DNA of 15,760 bases from an uncultured Lachnospiraceae bacterium (lineage in GTDB: Bacteria > Bacillota > Clostridia > Lachnospirales > Lachnospiraceae). Made by a program: the position numbers and the translations under genes. The DNA lies in NCBI GenBank assembly GCA_900551235.1, contig URUU01000047.1, positions 1 to 15,760 of the forward strand. The letters run 5' to 3'. A model generated the notes under the pieces. It was not told the origin of the DNA. It ran no database searches and worked only from the letters and a program-made list of their open reading frames with translations. Shown piece after piece: positions 1 to 6,652 of this stretch. Every line of letters starts with the position of its first letter. Positions within the stretch are counted from its first letter, which is position 1.

Positions 1-48
1 TTCTGATTCATGTTACTTTCATTTTGTTTTCGGATTCCTTTGCACAGT

Positions 49-633
49 CTAAAACATCCGTAAATTTTTATTTGGTTTTCTGATGATGCTTTTTTTCTCT
101 ATATACATTCTGTGATCTGCTTCTTTGAGCATCTCTTCCAGATTTTCTTCTGTTTTCCCATATACAGACCCAACAGAAACACTGACTTCATTTAGTATCA
201 TGGAATTACGCAACACCGGTCTGGTTTATTTTACGGTTAAGGCAGGCATCCAGAATTTTTACGTACTCATAAGTATTTCGGGTAATATTTTTTGTGAAAT
301 CGTTTTCGAAAATATAAGTACGGTCTGCATCAAAATATTCATTGATAATTTCAGGAAATTTCTGAATCGCAAGGTTGATTTCAATATAGGAAGACAATTC
401 TGTGACAGAGGGGTTAAGAACGGTTGAAATTTCAAGTCTTGCAGCGATTTCCTGTTTGCTTTTGCAAGCTGCTCCAAGGCATGATTCTGATCATCGATTA
501 TGGCAATGGACATCAGCAGCATGGAAAGTCCAGGCGAAAGCATCGCTTGCAAGCAGCAAAGAGGTATCAGGATAGCAGACCGATATGCATTGTTTGATGA
601 TTTAATATAAAAGAAATCCTCCTGAAAATACAA
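49..633 (-). pseudogene. Remnant of a membrane GAF-GGDEF diguanylate cyclase gene
   Basis: This is a decayed gene spread over three frames. The 5' part (633 down to about 450) encodes hydrophobic sequence around LIPLCCLQAMLSPGLSMLL and then DDQNHALEQLAKANR, which looks like the last membrane segment and linker helix of a signalling protein. Near 440-455 the frame shifts. The next frame reads KQEIAARLEISTVLNPSVTE and then a GAF-like stretch containing YFDADRTYIFE and NTYEYV. That frame stops near 206. A third frame continues as VSVSVGSVYGKTEENLEEML and KEADHRMYIEKK, which matches the C-terminal end of GGDEF domains, and ends at a TAG at 49-51. The GGDEF signature itself and most of its domain are missing, so an internal deletion accompanies at least two frameshifts. 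No ribosome binding site precedes a usable start: an AGGAGG near 620 is followed by no start codon in frame. The intact ancestor would have made cyclic di-GMP at the membrane. The family call is firm for the GGDEF tail and moderate for GAF. Confidence 0.7.
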
Positions 634-647
634 GGTTCAGAATATGC

Positions 648-684
648 AAAAAACCGAAAAGTCCTTTAAGACCTTTCGGTTTTT
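648..684 (-). terminator. Rho-independent terminator of the tRNA-Trp transcript
   Basis: On the minus strand a 14-bp stem (arms 650-663 and 670-683, one G-T pair) closes a 6-nt loop and is followed by six T residues. It lies 5 nt beyond the 3' end of the tRNA gene. The opposite strand also ends in five T residues, so it may terminate both ways. Confidence 0.85.
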
Positions 685-688
685 ATAA

Positions 689-759
689 CAGGGGATGAGA
701 GAATCGAACTCCCGCTAAAAGTTTTGGAGACTTCTGTCATACCATTTGACCAATCCCCT
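689..759 (-). tRNA. tRNA-Trp (anticodon CCA)
   Basis: The minus strand folds into a complete cloverleaf of 71 nt. The acceptor stem AGGGGAT/ATCCCCT is perfect. The D stem is GTCA/TGAC with a short loop. The anticodon stem GAAGT/ACTTT closes the loop CTCCAAA, giving anticodon CCA. The T arm is GGGAG-TTCGATT-CTCTC, and the discriminator base is G, as expected for tRNA-Trp. CCA is not encoded, so it must be added after transcription. The gene stands alone between its own promoter and terminator. Confidence 0.95.
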
Positions 760-784
760 GTATCGTGTCCGTGACACGTCTTAT

Positions 785-813
785 ATATTATCAAATATTT
801 CTGAAGTTGTCAA
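785..813 (-). promoter_or_regulatory. Sigma-A promoter for tRNA-Trp
   Basis: On the minus strand TTGACA (808-813) and TAATAT (785-790) are separated by exactly 17 bp. Transcription should begin near 778, about 19 nt before the mature tRNA 5' end. A perfect 6-bp hairpin (CGTGTC-CGT-GACACG, 764-778) fills nearly the whole 5' leader that RNase P would remove. Confidence 0.85.
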
Positions 814-909
814 TGACTTTTTTTAAGAACTGTAAATATTTTTGTATAACAATTCAGAACGGTGCAGATTTCGGTCTCAATATGCAGCAATTTATTCTAA
901 AGGATGTTT

Positions 910-1692
910 TTAGCCGGCATGATGTGGATTGCGGTTTTTATAGTAAATGTATTTCAGACCTTTTAAGAGCAGTTCGTCATCCAGAACAATGTGTTCCAGG
1001 CAGTGTGGAACGATAAAACGTGCAAGACCTCCGGTGGCAACTACAGTTGCTTTTTCACCAAGTTCGCGATTAATACGTTGGATCATGCCATCCAGGCAGG
1101 ATGCATTTCCGTAGATCATACCGCTCTTCATGCAGTCTATGGTGTTGGTGCCGATCAGACGGCGAGGTTCTTCTACACCGATACGCGGCAGTTGTGAAGT
1201 ACGGCTGGTCAAGGAGTCTGTGGAAACATGGATTCCAGGCAGGATCATGCCGCCGATGTAGTTTTTCTTATTGTCGATTACGGAAATGGTGGTTGCAGTG
1301 CCAAGGTCGATCAGAATCAACGGAACCGGATATTCACTGATGCCGGCTACTGCATTGACAACCAGGTCACTTCCCAGTGTTTTTGGGTTATCCATCAGAA
1401 TATTCAGACCGGTTTTTACACCGGGACCGACGATCAGGACTTCCGCATCGGTGATCTTATGGATCGAGTCACGGATCAGATTGGTGATCGGCGGAACAAC
1501 GGAAGAAATAATGGCACCTTCGATTTCCTTTGCATCGATCTGATAAATTTCCAGTACATTTTTAAAACTGATGGCATATTCCAGTGTGGTATGTGTAGTA
1601 TTTGTGGAAAGGCGCTCCGTGAAGAGAACTTCCTCCCCACGAATACAGCCGATCACAATGTTTGTATTTCCAATGTCAATTGCAAGAATCAA
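910..1692 (-). CDS. coaX: Type III pantothenate kinase
   Basis: Phosphorylates pantothenate to 4'-phosphopantothenate with ATP, the first committed step of coenzyme A synthesis. The protein starts with the family phosphate-binding signature LAIDIGNTNIVIG. It continues with ISSVVPP, the pantothenate-site region NPKTLGSDLVVNAVAG, LIDLGTATTISV, GGMILPGI and a C-terminal ATGGLA, in the order expected of the ASKHA-fold CoaX family. The chosen start is a TTG at 1692: GGAGG at 1702-1698 lies 5 nt upstream, and the resulting N-terminus begins directly at the conserved strand, as is usual for CoaX. ATG codons at 1704 and 1719 are in frame but have no ribosome binding site. It is the second gene of an operon, 54 nt after the ECF transporter S component. 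No clear terminator is visible downstream. The family is certain; the start is probable. Confidence 0.95.
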   Translation of the reverse strand: MILAIDIGNTNIVIGCIRGEEVLFTERLSTNTTHTTLEYAISFKNVLEIYQIDAKEIEGAIISSVVPPITNLIRDSIHKITDAEVLIVGPGVKTGLNILMDNPKTLGSDLVVNAVAGISEYPVPLILIDLGTATTISVIDNKKNYIGGMILPGIHVSTDSLTSRTSQLPRIGVEEPRRLIGTNTIDCMKSGMIYGNASCLDGMIQRINRELGEKATVVATGGLARFIVPHCLEHIVLDDELLLKGLKYIYYKNRNPHHAG

Positions 1693-1746
1693 AATGTCCT
1701 CCATTCTGCGAAGACACATAGCATGTGCAGCAGATGTGCCTGCGAT

Positions 1747-2379
1747 TTAGTTAGCAGAAGCTTTCGAAAGATTAGGAATAACCTTCAACAGTGCTTTTGT
1801 GATGACAGTGACAAGGATTGCGGCTGCGATTGCTTCCGGGATACCGGATGCAGTAACCGTACCCATGATCAGGCCAAACACAGCAGTGCGTGCCACATCC
1901 TTGGCAGCTGCATACTGTCCGGCAAAAAGCAGATAAATACTGCCCATAACAAAAATTGTATTTACCATCGAACCGAAGAACCCGGTGATGATAAGGGAAA
2001 AATAAGAATTCGCTTTCAGTTTTCGAAGTAAGATCCACAGCCATCCTGAGATCACGCCGATCATAATGCGGCATCCAACAGAAATCCAGATTGCTTTTAC
2101 CACACCGGCAAGTCCGGTCGTACTCAGAAACGGAGAAAAAGCAAACGAAAGAAGTGTTGGGGCAGTTGTGTTGCTGATCAGGGAACAGATGCCGAAAATC
2201 GCTCCCAGAATCGCACCGGCGGACGGACCTAAAAGAATCGCACCGATGATAACCGGAATGTGTACAGTTGTCGCCTTAATGATCGGGAGCTGGATCATTC
2301 CAAGTGGTGTATTAGCCAGAAGAATGACGATCGCTGCCATAAGTGCAACACTGACCAGGTATCGAGTGTCCTTTTTCAT
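1747..2379 (-). CDS. ECF transporter S component, probably for pantothenate
   Basis: A 210-residue, strongly hydrophobic protein with about six predicted membrane segments, the usual size of substrate-binding (S) components of energy-coupling factor vitamin transporters. Typical S-component features are the N-terminal MKKDTRYLVSVALMAAIVIL and the glycine/alanine-rich stretch VIIGAILLGPSAGAILGAIFG, where small residues pack against the EcfT subunit. The ECF ATPases and EcfT are not in the window, so it presumably shares the common module. The substrate is not visible in the sequence. Pantothenate is inferred because the gene is first in an operon with pantothenate kinase and divergent from coaBC. 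AGGAGG lies 9 nt upstream of the ATG. Pantothenate S components are usually called PanT, but I leave the symbol out because the assignment rests on context. Confidence 0.88.
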   Translation of the reverse strand: MKKDTRYLVSVALMAAIVILLANTPLGMIQLPIIKATTVHIPVIIGAILLGPSAGAILGAIFGICSLISNTTAPTLLSFAFSPFLSTTGLAGVVKAIWISVGCRIMIGVISGWLWILLRKLKANSYFSLIITGFFGSMVNTIFVMGSIYLLFAGQYAAAKDVARTAVFGLIMGTVTASGIPEAIAAAILVTVITKALLKVIPNLSKASAN

Positions 2380-2474
2380 GATAAAAATCCTCCTGAAGAT
2401 ATAAAATAATGTAGCCCGGTAAATGAAAAACAGAAAATGTTTTGTGCATTGTTCCTTGGCTCATAAACATCAGT

Positions 2475-2503
2475 ATCATAGCATAGCGAATTTTAAATGA
2501 CAA
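2475..2503 (-). promoter_or_regulatory. Promoter of the S component-coaX operon
   Basis: On the minus strand TTGTCA (2498-2503) and TATGAT (2475-2480) are separated by 17 bp. The predicted 5' leader is about 88 nt and shows no riboswitch that I recognise. It stands back to back with the coaBC promoter. Confidence 0.75.
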
Positions 2504-2531
2504 GGGAAACTGTGTAATTTTTCCATGCAGG

Positions 2532-2560
2532 CTGACAATATGCAAAAAGTGTGTTATCAT
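2532..2560 (+). promoter_or_regulatory. Promoter of coaBC
   Basis: CTGACA (2532-2537) and TATCAT (2555-2560) are separated by 17 bp, with an extended -10 TG at 2552-2553. The start codon lies about 30 nt past the likely transcription start. The interval between this -35 and the divergent one (2504-2531) holds an inverted repeat GGAAA (2505-2509)/TTTCC (2520-2524). Confidence 0.72.
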
Positions 2561-2597
2561 GTAAAAAGTACACTAAAAAAGAACATGAGGTTTTGAA

Positions 2598-3806
2598 ATG
2601 TTAGAAGGAAAGACAGTAATACTTGGGATAACAGGAAGTATTGCAGCATATAAAATGGCAAATGTGGCAAGTATGTTAAAGAAACTGCATTGTAATGTGG
2701 AAGTGATCATGACGAAGAATGCAGTCAATTTTATCAATCCGATCACATTTGAGACACTTACCGGAAATAAATGTCTGATCGATACATTTGACCGGAATTT
2801 TCAGTTCCAGGTAGAGCACATTTCGCTGGCAAAGAGGGCAGATCTGCTGATGGTTGCCCCTGCGAGTGCCAATATAATAGGAAAGCTTGCAAACGGGATT
2901 GCGGATGACATACTGACAACGACGGCACTTGCATGCACCTGCCCGAAGATCATTGCCCCGGCGATGAACAGCAATATGTACCTCAATCCGATCGTACAGA
3001 ACAATATGAAACGTCTTCAGGGCTATGGCTTTGAAATCGTGGAGGCAGCGAGCGGACATCTTGCCTGCGGTGACTCCGGGATCGGCAAGCTTCCGGAAGA
3101 AAAGCTGCTGGTCGAGCATATTGTACGGAGCATTGCACGCGAAAAGGATATGAAAGGACTGAAGGTTCTGGTCAGTGCCGGAGCTACGATGGAAGCAATT
3201 GATCCAGTGCGTTATATTACCAATCATTCAACCGGAAAAATGGGATTTGCACTGGCGAAAGCTGCGATGCTGCGTGGAGCTTCCGTGACGGTCATAAAAG
3301 GACACACAGAGGCGGAGGAGCCGCATTTTGTGAAGATGGTTTCAGTAAACAGTGCACAGCAGATGTTTGAGGCAGTGAAAGAAGAGGCAGCGGATGCGGA
3401 TATCGTGATCATGGCTGCAGCGGTAGCAGATTATCGTCCATGTGAAGTTTCAGATCAGAAAATCAAAAAATCCGATGGCGAAATGAGCATTGCCCTCACC
3501 CGCACACAGGATATTTTGAAATATCTTGGGGAAAACAGAACCGAAAAAACATTTTTATGTGGATTTTCCATGGAAACGGAGCACGTTGTGGAAAATTCAA
3601 AGAAAAAGCTGGAAAAGAAAAAACTGGATATGATCGTTGCAAATAACTTAAAAACAGCAGGAGCCGGATTTGGCACAGAGACCAACGTGATCACGATCAT
3701 TACGAAGGAAGGCGAGCAGGCATTTGACCTTATGAGCAAGGCACATGCAGCGGACTGCATTCTGGATGCCATCGGTAAGCAAAAAAGAAAAATGCAGACA
3801 ATATAA
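2598..3806 (+). CDS. coaBC: Bifunctional phosphopantothenoylcysteine decarboxylase / phosphopantothenate-cysteine ligase
   Basis: Catalyses two consecutive steps of coenzyme A synthesis: ligation of cysteine to 4'-phosphopantothenate (CoaB), then FMN-dependent decarboxylation to 4'-phosphopantetheine (CoaC). At 402 residues it has the usual fused length. The N-terminal flavoprotein domain (about 1-180) shows GSIAAYK at 13-19, the catalytic histidine in VEHISLAKRAD (His74), the PAMN motif at 121-124 and the ACGD clamp with the active-site cysteine (Cys157). The CoaB domain starts near 187 with LVSAGATMEAIDPVRYITN, followed by STGKMG, AAAVADYRP (273-281), the conserved lysine motif KIKK (288-291) and the C-terminal DMIVANN. 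GAGG sits 7 nt before the ATG. It is divergent from the pantothenate uptake and kinase operon, so this 3-kb block carries uptake to phosphopantetheine. All key residues are present. Confidence 0.97.
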   Translation: MLEGKTVILGITGSIAAYKMANVASMLKKLHCNVEVIMTKNAVNFINPITFETLTGNKCLIDTFDRNFQFQVEHISLAKRADLLMVAPASANIIGKLANGIADDILTTTALACTCPKIIAPAMNSNMYLNPIVQNNMKRLQGYGFEIVEAASGHLACGDSGIGKLPEEKLLVEHIVRSIAREKDMKGLKVLVSAGATMEAIDPVRYITNHSTGKMGFALAKAAMLRGASVTVIKGHTEAEEPHFVKMVSVNSAQQMFEAVKEEAADADIVIMAAAVADYRPCEVSDQKIKKSDGEMSIALTRTQDILKYLGENRTEKTFLCGFSMETEHVVENSKKKLEKKKLDMIVANNLKTAGAGFGTETNVITIITKEGEQAFDLMSKAHAADCILDAIGKQKRKMQTI

Positions 3807-3845
3807 TTATAGTAGAATATCTTTTGGAAAGCAGAGGAAACTGTG

Positions 3846-4073
3846 ATGAAGGAATATGAAACAGTCTGGGAAATTTTCAATAAATGTGCAAACAATCAGA
3901 TGAGAGATGTATTTATTGATGAGATACGTACAGATGACCCGGAAAAGTTCATTCTGGATAAATTTAAAGGGAAAGACGTAACATATGAAAAGAATGTGCT
4001 TCCGGATGGAAGTCTTGTATTTGATATTATGACTGCCGGAATCAGACAGCGATATACGTTTGCGGAGATTTAA
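3846..4073 (+). CDS. Small conserved-looking protein of unknown function
   Basis: A 75-residue, mildly acidic soluble protein that I do not recognise. It has an amphipathic N-terminal helix (KEYETVWEIFNKCANNQMRD) followed by a probable alpha/beta part ending in DIMTAGIRQRYTFAEI. There is no signal peptide or membrane segment, and the two cysteine-poor halves suggest no metal site. The ATG at 3846 is chosen over the adjoining GTG at 3843 because AGAGG at 3833-3837 is 8 nt upstream. It begins 39 nt after the coaBC stop with no terminator between, so it is probably co-transcribed with coaBC. A real gene is supported by the ribosome binding site, the operon position and codon usage like its neighbours. 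Function cannot be inferred. Confidence 0.7.
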   Translation: MKEYETVWEIFNKCANNQMRDVFIDEIRTDDPEKFILDKFKGKDVTYEKNVLPDGSLVFDIMTAGIRQRYTFAEI

Positions 4074-4089
4074 AGTATAAATGCTTATT

Positions 4090-4128
4090 TATCAAAAAGG
4101 CACGGAACATTCACTATGCTTTTTGATA
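4090..4128. repeat. Inverted repeat after the coaBC operon, possible weak terminator
   Basis: TATCAAAAAGGCA (4090-4102) and TGCTTTTTGATA (4117-4128) pair over 12 bp with one bulged G and a 14-nt loop. The stem is A/T rich and carries its T tract inside the stem rather than after it. It lies 16 nt after the small gene's stop, where a terminator is expected. An operator role is also possible. Confidence 0.5.
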
Positions 4129-4133
4129 GCAGG

Positions 4134-4162
4134 TTGTAATACTTCAGAAAATGCGTTATAGT
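4134..4162 (+). promoter_or_regulatory. Candidate promoter of the Mrp/Nbp35 ATPase gene
   Basis: TTGTAA (4134-4139) and TATAGT (4157-4162) are separated by 17 bp, giving a leader of about 90 nt. The hexamers are moderate matches. No better pair is seen between 4074 and 4261. Confidence 0.45.
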
Positions 4163-4261
4163 TAGCTGGTAATCCCATAGAGACAGGATTCTCCATGGTT
4201 TTGTATGATGACTGTCAAAAGCAGTTACGATAAAGAAAAGATTGTATGAGGAGGTTTGAAA

Positions 4262-5119
4262 ATGGCTGAGAAACAATGCAGCAGCAGCTGCACCAAGGAA
4301 AGCTGCGAGGGATGTCCATCAAAAAATAAACCGACAAGTTTTCAGGTGGCTTCAAATGAATATACAAAGGTGAAACATGTGATCGGTGTTGTCAGCGGAA
4401 AAGGAGGTGTCGGCAAATCTATGGTAACGGCATCTCTGGCAAACTTGATGGCAGAAAAGGGCTATCGCACAGGTATTCTGGATGCAGATATCACAGGACC
4501 GTCCATTCCGAAAATGTATGGACTGCATGGACCGGCTCAGGCGGACGACAACGGTATTTATCCGCCGCTGGCAGAAAATGATATCAAAGTTATGTCTATC
4601 AATCTGCTGATGCCGGATGAAGAAGCACCGGTTATCTGGAGAGGACCGGTTATTTCCGGTATGGTGAAACAGTTCTGGACCGATGTGATCTGGGGAGAAC
4701 TGGACTATCTGTTCGTGGACATGCCGCCGGGAACCGGTGATGTGCCTCTGACCGTATTCCAGTCTCTGCCGCTGGATGGCATCGTGATCGTATCCTCGCC
4801 GCAGGATCTTGTTCAGATGATTGTAAAGAAAGCATACCATATGGCAAAGAGCATGAATGTGCCGATCCTTGGTATTGTTGAAAACTACAGCTATCTGGTA
4901 TGTCCGGACTGTGGTAAGAAGATCTCCGTATTTGGCGAGAGTCATATCGAAGAAGTTGCAGGTAAAATGGATCTTAAAGTGCTTGGCAAGATGCCGATTG
5001 ATCCGTCCTTGGCAGAACTGTCCGATAAAGGCGATTTTGCAAAAGCAGCAAACCAGTATCTGGCAGATGCCTTTGAGGTACTGCATCAGTTGGATCGCGT
5101 GAAAAAGGAAGAAGAGTAA
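4262..5119 (+). CDS. Mrp/Nbp35-family Fe-S cluster carrier ATPase
   Basis: A cytoplasmic P-loop ATPase of the ApbC/Mrp/NBP35 family, which binds a bridging [4Fe-4S] cluster as a homodimer and delivers it to apoproteins. The deviant Walker A with its signature lysine is SGKGGVGKS (45-53). DADITGPSIPKMYG (74-87) is the family's switch region, FVDMPPGTGD (151-160) is the Walker B region, and CPDC (Cys214, Cys217) is the cluster-binding CxxC. The N-terminus adds a four-cysteine cluster (Cys6, Cys10, Cys15, Cys18), like the ferredoxin-like extension of Nbp35. Many bacterial Mrp proteins lack this and carry a DUF59 domain instead; there is none here. The ATG at 4262 is chosen over an in-frame TTG at 4256 because GAGGAGG lies 7 nt upstream. 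Length is 285 aa. It forms its own unit, ended by a strong terminator. Confidence 0.94.
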   Translation: MAEKQCSSSCTKESCEGCPSKNKPTSFQVASNEYTKVKHVIGVVSGKGGVGKSMVTASLANLMAEKGYRTGILDADITGPSIPKMYGLHGPAQADDNGIYPPLAENDIKVMSINLLMPDEEAPVIWRGPVISGMVKQFWTDVIWGELDYLFVDMPPGTGDVPLTVFQSLPLDGIVIVSSPQDLVQMIVKKAYHMAKSMNVPILGIVENYSYLVCPDCGKKISVFGESHIEEVAGKMDLKVLGKMPIDPSLAELSDKGDFAKAANQYLADAFEVLHQLDRVKKEEE

Positions 5120-5141
5120 GAATTTATCTGCTGATCGTATA

Positions 5142-5197
5142 AAGAACAGTGTGTGTATAAGAAGCAAATTGCTTATGCATACATTGTTCTTTTTTTG
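5142..5197 (+). terminator. Rho-independent terminator after the Mrp/Nbp35 gene
   Basis: A stem of about 20 bp starting AAGAACA and ending TTGTTCTT, with a few mismatches and a short loop around 5161-5170, runs directly into seven T residues (5190-5196). It lies about 22 nt past the stop codon. Confidence 0.9.
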
Positions 5198-5201
5198 ATA
5201 A

Positions 5202-5213
5202 GAAAATATGTTC
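5202..5213 (+). promoter_or_regulatory. Second, imperfect LexA (SOS) box
   Basis: GAAAATATGTTC matches the Gram-positive SOS-box core GAAC-N4-GTTC with one mismatch in the left half-site. It lies 21 bp upstream of the -35 of the radical SAM operon, in addition to the perfect box at 5279-5290. Supported mainly by its position. Confidence 0.45.
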
Positions 5214-5233
5214 GGATTTTCAGTTCTTTTTGC

Positions 5234-5262
5234 TTGCATTTCGGAGAATCCTATGCTATAAT
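5234..5262 (+). promoter_or_regulatory. Promoter of the radical SAM-DUF4130 operon
   Basis: TTGCAT (5234-5239) and a perfect TATAAT (5257-5262) are separated by 17 bp, with an extended -10 TG at 5254-5255. Transcription should start near 5269, immediately before the SOS box. Confidence 0.82.
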
Positions 5263-5278
5263 ACAAACAAATATTCGA

Positions 5279-5290
5279 GAACATTAGTTC
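5279..5290 (+). promoter_or_regulatory. LexA (SOS) box
   Basis: GAACATTAGTTC is a perfect GAAC-N4-GTTC palindrome, the core of the LexA/DinR operator of Bacillus and Clostridia. It lies 16 bp after the -10 element and ends 15 bp before the start codon, a position where bound repressor would block transcription. It sits inside the larger repeat TTCGAG-AACATTA-GTTCGAG. The assignment follows known LexA specificity in Firmicutes; no lexA gene is in the window. Confidence 0.72.
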
Positions 5291-5305
5291 GAGAAAGGAA
5301 GAACC

Positions 5306-6652
5306 ATGATAATACAGGAAAATATTGGGATTCTTGATAAACTGAAAATTTTAAGTGATGCTGCGAAGTATGATGTGGCATGCACGTCCAGCGGAATCAA
5401 ACGAAAGGGCAGCGGCACAGGAATCGGAAACTGTGCGGAAGCAGGTATCTGTCACAGTTTCTCGGCAGACGGCAGGTGTATTTCCCTTTTGAAGATCCTG
5501 CTGACCAATGAATGTGTTTATGACTGCAAGTACTGTATCAATCGCTGCAGCAACGATGTACCGCGTGCCTCGTTTACACCGGAGGAGGTCTGTCAACTGA
5601 CGATTGCATTTTACCGGCGTAATTATATAGAAGGATTATTTTTGAGCTCAGGTGTGCTGCAAAATCCGAACTATACGATGGAGCTTCTTTATCAGACTCT
5701 CTATCTGCTCCGTACGAAATACCATTTCGAGGGCTATATTCATGTGAAAGCAATTCCGGGAGCTTCCCCGGTTTTGATTGAAAAGACTGGTTATCTGGCG
5801 GATAGGATGAGTGTCAATCTGGAGCTCCCGACAGCGGAAGGACTGAGAAAGCTGGCACCACATAAGAGCCGCCGGACGATCCTTGCACCGATGCGGCAGA
5901 TCCAGACTATGAGGCAGGAGAATCAGTATGATCTGACGGTATATCGCCAGAGTTCGAGGTTTGTGCCGGCAGGACAGAGTACCCAGATGATCATTGGCGC
6001 GACTTCGGAGAATGATCTGCAGATTATTTCAGTTGCCGAGTCTCTCTATCAGAAGTTTCAGATAAAGAGAGTCTTTTATTCGGCATTTGTCCAGGTGAAT
6101 GAAGATGCAGCACTGCCGGCTCTGCCTGGTGGACCGCCGCTGCTTCGGGAGCACAGGCTTTATCAGGCAGACTGGCTGATGCGTTTTTATGGATTTGAGG
6201 CAAGTGAGCTTCTTTCCGAAAAGCGTCCGAACTTCAATATATTTTTAGATCCGAAGTCTGACTGGGCAATCGGTCATCTGGAGCAGTTCCCGGTGGAAGT
6301 TACCACAGCGGATTACCATACGCTTCTGCGCGTTCCGGGAATCGGAGTTAAGTCTGCGAAGCGGATCGTCAAGGCGAGAAGATATGGAACTCTTTCCTTT
6401 GACGGTCTGAAAAAAATGGGAGTTGTTTTAAAGAGAGCTGTTTATTTTATTACCTGCGGCGGCAGGATGTATTATCCGGTCAGGATGGAAGAAGATGCAA
6501 TCGTCCGCAATCTGCTTGTGGGAGAAAAGAAGGATGTCCGCATCGAAGTACCTCAATACCATCAGATGTCGCTTTTTGATGATACGATGCCATTTGCGGA
6601 TGCAATGTTTCAAGACGACCGCCAGCAAAAGAGAGGAGAGCTTGTGATATGA
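5306..6652 (+). CDS. Putative DNA modification/repair radical SAM protein (TIGR03916-type)
   Basis: A 448-residue radical S-adenosylmethionine enzyme of the group always found with, or near, a DUF4130/uracil-DNA-glycosylase-like partner. Its reaction is not known; a DNA repair or modification role is predicted. The cluster motif is CVYDCKYC (Cys70, Cys74, Cys77), with Cys81 next to it. GLFLSSGV (110-117) resembles the SAM-binding GGE-like region. More cysteines lie before the core (26, 43, 49, 58). Near the C-terminus LLRVPGIGVKSAKRIVKA (340-357) is a helix-hairpin-helix, a non-specific DNA-binding motif that makes a nucleic acid substrate likely. AGGA lies 6 nt before the ATG. The stop overlaps the next ATG (ATGA), so the two genes are translationally coupled. 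The SOS box at the promoter supports DNA damage control. Family assignment is strong, biochemical role unknown. Confidence 0.9.
   Translation: MIIQENIGILDKLKILSDAAKYDVACTSSGIKRKGSGTGIGNCAEAGICHSFSADGRCISLLKILLTNECVYDCKYCINRCSNDVPRASFTPEEVCQLTIAFYRRNYIEGLFLSSGVLQNPNYTMELLYQTLYLLRTKYHFEGYIHVKAIPGASPVLIEKTGYLADRMSVNLELPTAEGLRKLAPHKSRRTILAPMRQIQTMRQENQYDLTVYRQSSRFVPAGQSTQMIIGATSENDLQIISVAESLYQKFQIKRVFYSAFVQVNEDAALPALPGGPPLLREHRLYQADWLMRFYGFEASELLSEKRPNFNIFLDPKSDWAIGHLEQFPVEVTTADYHTLLRVPGIGVKSAKRIVKARRYGTLSFDGLKKMGVVLKRAVYFITCGGRMYYPVRMEEDAIVRNLLVGEKKDVRIEVPQYHQMSLFDDTMPFADAMFQDDRQQKRGELVI

Noticed and set aside
1228..2031. 267-codon plus-strand open frame opposite coaX and the S component
   Set aside because: Both overlapped minus-strand genes are clearly recognised; the product shows no domain.
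4352..5284. 310-codon minus-strand open frame opposite the Mrp/Nbp35 gene
   Set aside because: Antisense shadow. Its sequence is low-complexity His/Cys/Arg rich and it runs through the terminator and promoter region.
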